Shown here: one piece after another, positions 58,958-64,000 of the stretch
Numbering within the stretch: position 1 is the stretch's first letter
Layout: each line of letters begins with the position of its first letter
Source: Nitrospira sp.
Lineage (GTDB): Bacteria > Nitrospirota > Nitrospiria > Nitrospirales > UBA8639
DNA length: 64,000 bases
Direction: 5' to 3'
Assembly (NCBI GenBank): GCA_024760505.1
Contig: CP058931.1
Coordinates: 1,994,001 to 2,058,000 of the forward strand
Notes under the pieces: model-generated
Databases searched by the model: none
The model's input: only the letters and a program-made list of their open reading frames with translations
Told to the model about the DNA's origin: nothing
Translations under genes and position numbers: made by a program

Positions 58958-61642
58958 ATGGCAACAACCCCAACCACAGACATGATTACGCTGACGATCG
59001 ATGGAAAATCGGCAACGGTTGCCAAAGGGACGCTGGTCATTGAGGCTGCGCGGCAGGTTGGTGTCATGGTGCCGCACTTTTGCTATCACCCGAAACTGAC
59101 GCCCGACGCCAATTGCCGGATGTGTTTAGTGGAAATTGAAAAAATGCCCAGGTTGCAAACCTCCTGTAGTACGCAAGTGGCGGAAGGCATGGTGGTGAAA
59201 TCGGCTTCTTCCTCGGTGGTGCAGGACGCCCGCAAATCGGTGTTGGACTTTATTTTGGCCAATCACCCGTTGGATTGTCCCGTCTGCGATCAAGGCGGGC
59301 GCTGCGATCTTCAGGACTTTTCCCATGAATATACCGCGACGACCAGCGGATTTAAGGAACTCAAACGGGTCTTTCCGAAGGAGTATTTCAGTCCGCTGAT
59401 TGAAACGCAGATGAACCGGTGTGTCCAATGTTTGCGATGCGTGCGCTATTGTGATCAGGTCATGGATGTGAAAGCCCTGGCGCCTGTGGGACGCGGCACC
59501 ATGACGGAAATTAAAGCCTTTGGGGCCCATGAACTGGATTGTGAGTTTTGTGGTGGATGTATCCAGATTTGTCCGGTCGGAGCCATTACCAGTCGAGTCT
59601 CTATGTATGAATTTCGTCCATGGATGCTGAAGCGGACTGATTCCGTTTGTGGATATTGTGGAGATGGCTGCCAAATTACCTTTCAAACCAAAAATAATGA
59701 CTTAATCGAAGTGAATTCCACCCACGGGGCCGGCCGTAATAATGGTGATCTCTGTGCCCGAGGCTACTTTGGCTACCATGTCAGCGTTCATCCTGATCGG
59801 CTGACGGCGCCTCTCATTCGTCGAGGGGATGCCTTTCACCCTGTGCAATGGGAAGAGGCTTTGGAGTTGGTGGGGCAGCGTTTACAGGAAATAAAAACCA
59901 CGTATGGTCCCGATGCGATTGGCGGGTTAATTACGGGACGATGTACGAATGAAGATATCTATGTTTTTCAGAAATTCATGCGCGGTGTGGTGGGGACCAA
60001 TCGGATTGATAGTAGTGTGCGGTATGGACATCTGAATGCGGTGCATGCCATGCAACGAGTGCAAGGCACTTATCGTTGGGCTGTGAACTTTGAGGATATT
60101 CTCTCAGCAGATACCCTCTTACTTATCGGGACCAATATTACGGAAACCAATCCCATTACAGGGTTGAAGGTCAAAGAAGCGGTGAAGCGGCGAGGGGCGA
60201 AGCTCATCACCATTGAAGCGTTGGAACCTGCTATTGGGAGCATCAGCAATATTGTGAATCTGGCCCACCATCATCTGGGTGTCAAACCGACGGCCTATGC
60301 CGGTGCAGTTTTAGGCATGCTGAAAGCTGTGGTTGATCAGCAAATGGTGGATCCGGAACTTCAGGCCAACGCCCGGTCTTATGCCAACGACATGACCGCC
60401 AGACTGAACGCCCTGTCCTGGGAGGCAATTCAAGCGCAAACCGGACTGGCTTCGGATATGTTTACTCAGGCCGCCCAGGTGTTTGCCAAAGGACAGAGGG
60501 TCGTGATTCTTGTCGGACCGGGAGTCCTGCGATCTGTGGGTGGATTCGGAATGACCACGAATTTGTTGGACCTGTTATTGGTAACGGGAAAACTCACCAA
60601 GCCCGGCTGTGGCCTTGCTCCCATGGCGGAAGAAAATAATGATCAAGGAGCCTTTGAAATGGGAGGAACCGGGTCCGTATTGCCTGGTGGACAATCCCTG
60701 GGTGACCCGGACGTGCGGAAGCGCTTGGCGCAAGCGTGGGGCCGGCCAATTCCCGAAACACCAGGCTCTTCACTCCCACAGATGATTGAAGATGCGCAAC
60801 ACGGCAAACTAAAAGCCTTGTTTGTGGTTGGGGAAAATCCCCTGGCCTCCTTGCCTCCGTCCTCGGGTATTCATGCGGCATTGGAGAAGCTGGAGTTTCT
60901 GGTGTGTCAGGAATTGTTTCTCACTGAAACGGCCCAGCAAGCTCATGTCGTTCTGCCAGCCTGTTCCTATGCGGAAAAGGACGGAACGTTTACCAACACG
61001 GAAGGGCATATTCAGTCAGTACGAAAAGCCATTGATCTGGTTGGTGAGAGCCGACCGGATTGGGAAGTGTTTTCCGCGCTGTCGGTGATGATGAATGATC
61101 CGATGGAATATGGAGACGTCAAGGAAATTGGCAAAGAGATCCATAACCTTCTCCCCGGTACGCGTACCCTGGGCCCTGCCCCCTTGCCCGCTCAACCGGA
61201 TTCGACGGTCATCGCCCGATATCTCAAGACCGATTATCAGCGGGATATCGCTACGCGGTATCAATTGCTCGCAGATGATGCCGCTGCTGGTGCGGAAGAC
61301 ATGATCTTGCAGGTTTCGCAATCCTTGTTTCATTCCGGAAAATTTTCGCGGCAAGCCAAAGGCCTACTGCAAGTTGAAGCGACCGGCAAACTCTATCTGC
61401 ATCCGGAAGATGCCGCGCGACGTGGTATTGGTGAAGGGGACACCGTGAAGGTGAGCAATCGTTTGGGTGAGGTGATCACCCCGGTCGGTCTTCGTGAGCG
61501 AATCCCGCAAGGAGTCGTGATGTTCCCCGAGCATTTTGATGAAGAGGTTCGCCGTCTCTTGTCGTATAGTGTTGATTTGGAAACGCAGGTGCCCTATTGC
61601 AAGGTGGCTCGCGTTCGTGTTGAAAAAGTGGTGGGAACATGA
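58958..61642 (+). CDS. nuoG: NADH-quinone oxidoreductase subunit G
   Basis: 894 aa from the ATG at 58958; a TTG at 58943 would add five residues and overlap nuoF. N-terminal [2Fe-2S] region with CYHPKLTPDANCRMC; CDQGGRCDLQD; two ferredoxin-type sets (CVQCLRCVRYC, CEFCGGCIQICP). The molybdopterin-oxidoreductase domain keeps CGYCGDGC, so the extra N7 cluster is probably present. The C-terminal molydopterin-binding domain ends near residue 890. Long form of the family. Confidence 0.95.
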   Translation: MATTPTTDMITLTIDGKSATVAKGTLVIEAARQVGVMVPHFCYHPKLTPDANCRMCLVEIEKMPRLQTSCSTQVAEGMVVKSASSSVVQDARKSVLDFILANHPLDCPVCDQGGRCDLQDFSHEYTATTSGFKELKRVFPKEYFSPLIETQMNRCVQCLRCVRYCDQVMDVKALAPVGRGTMTEIKAFGAHELDCEFCGGCIQICPVGAITSRVSMYEFRPWMLKRTDSVCGYCGDGCQITFQTKNNDLIEVNSTHGAGRNNGDLCARGYFGYHVSVHPDRLTAPLIRRGDAFHPVQWEEALELVGQRLQEIKTTYGPDAIGGLITGRCTNEDIYVFQKFMRGVVGTNRIDSSVRYGHLNAVHAMQRVQGTYRWAVNFEDILSADTLLLIGTNITETNPITGLKVKEAVKRRGAKLITIEALEPAIGSISNIVNLAHHHLGVKPTAYAGAVLGMLKAVVDQQMVDPELQANARSYANDMTARLNALSWEAIQAQTGLASDMFTQAAQVFAKGQRVVILVGPGVLRSVGGFGMTTNLLDLLLVTGKLTKPGCGLAPMAEENNDQGAFEMGGTGSVLPGGQSLGDPDVRKRLAQAWGRPIPETPGSSLPQMIEDAQHGKLKALFVVGENPLASLPPSSGIHAALEKLEFLVCQELFLTETAQQAHVVLPACSYAEKDGTFTNTEGHIQSVRKAIDLVGESRPDWEVFSALSVMMNDPMEYGDVKEIGKEIHNLLPGTRTLGPAPLPAQPDSTVIARYLKTDYQRDIATRYQLLADDAAAGAEDMILQVSQSLFHSGKFSRQAKGLLQVEATGKLYLHPEDAARRGIGEGDTVKVSNRLGEVITPVGLRERIPQGVVMFPEHFDEEVRRLLSYSVDLETQVPYCKVARVRVEKVVGT

Positions 61643-61693
61643 GGCGGTTCTCAGCCTGTGTGTTGATATATAGAGGAGAGGAGTGAATCAGGC

Positions 61694-62770
61694 ATGGAAA
61701 CGGTACTAATCCGTTTAGGGCTGACATTATCTCAAATTGTTGTCGTGATGGTGGCGGTGCTTCTGACTGTCGCAGCACTCACCCTCCTGGAGCGGAAGGT
61801 GTTGGGTTGGATGCAGGATCGGATGGGGCCCATGGAAGTCGGGCCTTATGGCATCTTGCAACCGGTCGCCGACGGCTTAAAGCTCTTTTTTAAAGAAGAC
61901 ATCATCCCAGCCGGAGCGAATAAATTCATGTTTAGCATGGCGCCGGTGTTGTCATTAGTTCCTGCTCTCATCGGATTCGCGGTGATTCCGTTTGGCCCGG
62001 ATTGGACGGTTGATGTCGGCGGCGTCAACTTTAAACCCTTTGTGATTACCGACATCAATATCGGCGTTCTCTATATCCTGGCGTTTGCATCAATCGGGGC
62101 ATACGGCATTATTTTGGGCGGGTGGTCATCAAACAGTAAGTATTCCCTTCTGGGAGGCCTGCGGTCTGCGGCCCAGTTGATTAGTTACGAATTGAATGTG
62201 GGGCTTTCAATTGTCGGCGTGTTGCTTCTTTCAAGCTCCTTGAGTCTCGTGACGATTACCAATGCGCAGGCCGGAGGATTTTGGAACTGGTACTTTTTCG
62301 GGGGAGGGGGGTTCCCTCAAGCCCTGGCGTTCATCGTGTTTATTATTTCTGCAGTAGCGGAAACGAATCGAACCCCGTTTGATTTGCCGGAAGCGGAAAG
62401 TGAGTTGGTGGCCGGATTCTTTACGGAATATAGCGGCATGCGATTCGCCTTCTTCTTTCTGGCCGAATACGGCAATATGATTTTGGTGTCTTGCGTGGCC
62501 ACGGTCTTGTTTTTTGGTGGCTGGCATCCTCCCTATCCAGGCACGCTTATGGAGTATATCGGGATGGGCCATCTCCTCTGGATTGAGGGCATCATGTGGT
62601 TTGTCCTTAAAGTGGCGTTTTTCCTCTTTTTCTTTTTTTGGATCCGGGCCACATTACCGCGATTACGATATGATCAGCTCATGCGATTCGGGTGGAAGGT
62701 CCTCCTTCCCATTGCATTGGCTAATATTGTGGTGACGTCGATTGTTGCATTTCTCTTTCCTGGGAGCTAA
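61694..62770 (+). CDS. nuoH: NADH-quinone oxidoreductase subunit H
   Basis: 358 aa with about eight helices. Signatures: ERKVLGWMQDRMGPMEVGPY, SNSKYSLLGGLRSAAQLISY and ETNRTPFDLPEAESELVAGF. It forms part of the quinone chamber and membrane arm. GGAGAGGAG lies a few bases upstream. Gap to nuoG 51 bases. Confidence 0.97.
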   Translation: METVLIRLGLTLSQIVVVMVAVLLTVAALTLLERKVLGWMQDRMGPMEVGPYGILQPVADGLKLFFKEDIIPAGANKFMFSMAPVLSLVPALIGFAVIPFGPDWTVDVGGVNFKPFVITDINIGVLYILAFASIGAYGIILGGWSSNSKYSLLGGLRSAAQLISYELNVGLSIVGVLLLSSSLSLVTITNAQAGGFWNWYFFGGGGFPQALAFIVFIISAVAETNRTPFDLPEAESELVAGFFTEYSGMRFAFFFLAEYGNMILVSCVATVLFFGGWHPPYPGTLMEYIGMGHLLWIEGIMWFVLKVAFFLFFFFWIRATLPRLRYDQLMRFGWKVLLPIALANIVVTSIVAFLFPGS

Positions 62771-62784
62771 GAAGGTTGAATGGT

Positions 62785-63324
62785 ATGAAACTCAAGGAAT
62801 GGGTCAAAACGCTTCTATTTTATGAGATTGCGTTAGGGATGAAGGCGACCTTATCTCATTTCCTTCATTATAAGCCGATCACCTTACAATACCCGCACGA
62901 GAAGAAACAGTTGCCGTCCAACTATCGCGGCATGTTGGCGTTGCTGCGCTACGATGATGGGACGGAAAAGTGCGTGGGATGCGATTTATGTGAGGCGGCT
63001 TGTCCCTCCCGCGTCATCCGTGTGGTGAGTGCCGAGGTGCCGGGGGAACCCACGAAGCGGTATTCCAAGGAATATTACATGGACATGACCCGATGCTTGT
63101 TTTGCGGGTTGTGCGTGAAGGCATGTCCGGTGGATGCGTTGGGAATGACTCAGGAGTATGAATGGGCGGTCTATGATAAGCGCCAGCTTCAATTAAATAA
63201 GGAGCAGCTTCTGGCTATTGGCGATCGCAACTTTCCAGTTCGGGAAAAGCGACTCGAGTTTCAACATCCCAATGTGGCCTATTTTAACGTAGGGTTTAAA
63301 GAGATTCCGCAAAAAGAACTGTAG
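62785..63324 (+). CDS. nuoI: NADH-quinone oxidoreductase subunit I
   Basis: 179 aa from the ATG at 62785; a TTG at 62776 is an alternative start. Two [4Fe-4S] motifs: CVGCDLCEAACPSRVIRV and CLFCGLCVKACPVDAL. N-terminal amphipathic helix. TYKY-family electron carrier between NuoG and NuoB. 14 bases after the nuoH stop. Confidence 0.96.
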   Translation: MKLKEWVKTLLFYEIALGMKATLSHFLHYKPITLQYPHEKKQLPSNYRGMLALLRYDDGTEKCVGCDLCEAACPSRVIRVVSAEVPGEPTKRYSKEYYMDMTRCLFCGLCVKACPVDALGMTQEYEWAVYDKRQLQLNKEQLLAIGDRNFPVREKRLEFQHPNVAYFNVGFKEIPQKEL

Positions 63325-63399
63325 TCGTTATGGCCTGGCGGTGCACTCGGTCCACATGCCGGCCAAAGAATATCGCCAAAATTTTTGAATGAACCAGTG

Positions 63400-63918
63400 A
63401 TGGGAACGATAGTTTTTTTCTATTTTGCCAGTGTGATTGTGGTAACGGCGGCTCTCGTCGTGGCCCTGAGGAGTCCGGTATTTAGTGCTCTGGCGCTCCT
63501 GGTCATGTTCTTCCACGTCGCCGGGCTTTTTGTCACGTTGCATGCGGAGTTCCTGGCCGTGATTCAAATCCTGGTGTATGCGGGCGCCATTCTGGTGCTT
63601 TATCTCTTTGTGGTCATGTTGCTCAATTTGAAGGGTGAAGTACATTTTCACCACCAATTGACCGTAGGCCTCTTTCTGGGATGTATGGTCTTTGCAGAGG
63701 CAGTCCTGCTGGTGCTGAAAGGCGAATCCTCATTGCAGGCCAGTCTTTCCACTCCCAAGGAGCCTGCTCAGCTGATGCAGGGCAATACGGAATCGATCGG
63801 TGAGCTCCTGTATTCCACGTATCTATTTCCATTTGAAATCGCGTCTCTCATTCTCCTAGTGGCGATGGTGGGTGCGGTTATCCTCACCAAAAAGGGGATA
63901 TTGGAGGCCAAGGGTTAA
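63400..63918 (+). CDS. nuoJ: NADH-quinone oxidoreductase subunit J
   Basis: 172 aa from the ATG at 63400; a TTG at 63385 also fits the frame. Membrane subunit with five helices: FYFASVIVVTAALVVALRSP, VFSALALLVMFFHVAGLFVT and the conserved VIQILVYAGAILVLYLFVVM. Its stop overlaps the nuoK ATG by one base (TAATG). Confidence 0.95.
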   Translation: MGTIVFFYFASVIVVTAALVVALRSPVFSALALLVMFFHVAGLFVTLHAEFLAVIQILVYAGAILVLYLFVVMLLNLKGEVHFHHQLTVGLFLGCMVFAEAVLLVLKGESSLQASLSTPKEPAQLMQGNTESIGELLYSTYLFPFEIASLILLVAMVGAVILTKKGILEAKG

Positions 63919-64000
63919 TGGACGTTCCAGTGAGCTACTACCTTGTGCTGAGCGGAATCGTGTTCTCAATCGGGTTGGTGGGCGTGCTCATTCGTCGCAA
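63918..64000 (+). CDS. nuoK: NADH-quinone oxidoreductase subunit K (partial)
   Basis: The ATG overlaps the nuoJ stop. The visible 27 codons (VSYYLVLSGIVFSIGLVGVL then IRR) match the N-terminal helix of NuoK. The gene is cut by the right edge. Confidence 0.92.
   Translation, partial: MDVPVSYYLVLSGIVFSIGLVGVLIRR

Overview
The window reads as a bacterial chromosome segment, most likely from a Nitrospirota (Nitrospira-like) organism. The case is circumstantial: a His-rich SmbP-type metal-binding protein, a cytochrome P460-family protein, several TonB/ExbB/ExbD and TonB-dependent receptor genes, paired DUF3391-HD-GYP proteins and a canonical complex I operon with a fused nuoCD. I see no rRNA, tRNA, CRISPR array, transposase or integrase. 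Taxonomy was inferred from gene content only.

Layout. 1-3.9 kb (minus strand): a TPR lipoprotein, an HD-GYP protein and a multi-PAS histidine kinase that runs off the left edge. 4.0-7.9 kb (plus): a YihY/BrkB membrane protein, a PhoD-like phosphatase and an unknown protein. 7.9-11.7 kb: an accessory patch in which a TIR-NB-ARC-WD40 (NLR-like, STAND) protein lies between palindromic repeats; its WD40 repeats are nearly identical in DNA. 11.7-15.3 kb: aguB, then agmatine deiminase (aguA) joined in frame to a DUF559 nuclease-like domain bracketed by related repeats, then a 3-hydroxyisobutyrate-dehydrogenase-family gene. 15.4-25 kb: a second, degenerate HD-GYP protein, an exported Lon-type (S16) protease domain without ATPase, a HAD phosphatase, a response regulator, an Slp lipoprotein, a cytochrome c and a two-domain kinase. 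25.4-29.4 kb: TadE, TadE and TadG-like proteins and a TPR protein.

29.7-49.6 kb is an extended metal/envelope region, mostly on the minus strand. It holds SmbP, two TonB-dependent receptors, ExbB, ExbD, TonB, a secreted TonB-C-terminal-domain protein, a TlpA thioredoxin, a BNR/sialidase-fold protein, a VKOR-thioredoxin fusion, cytochrome P460 and an amidohydrolase lipoprotein. Scattered through it are five small proteins of one family I cannot name. Each has an N-terminal hydrophobic segment, a His-rich stretch, a C-[SN]-W-x-C motif, a second hydrophobic or proline-rich part and an R-[AG]-P-P motif near the C-terminus. Their recurrence beside TonB receptors and redox genes is the best candidate here for an undescribed system, possibly in copper or other metal handling.

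49.9-64 kb (plus): secA, a MidA-type methyltransferase (complex I assembly factor family) and the NADH:quinone oxidoreductase genes nuoA, B, CD, E, F, G, H, I, J and the start of nuoK, which runs off the right edge.
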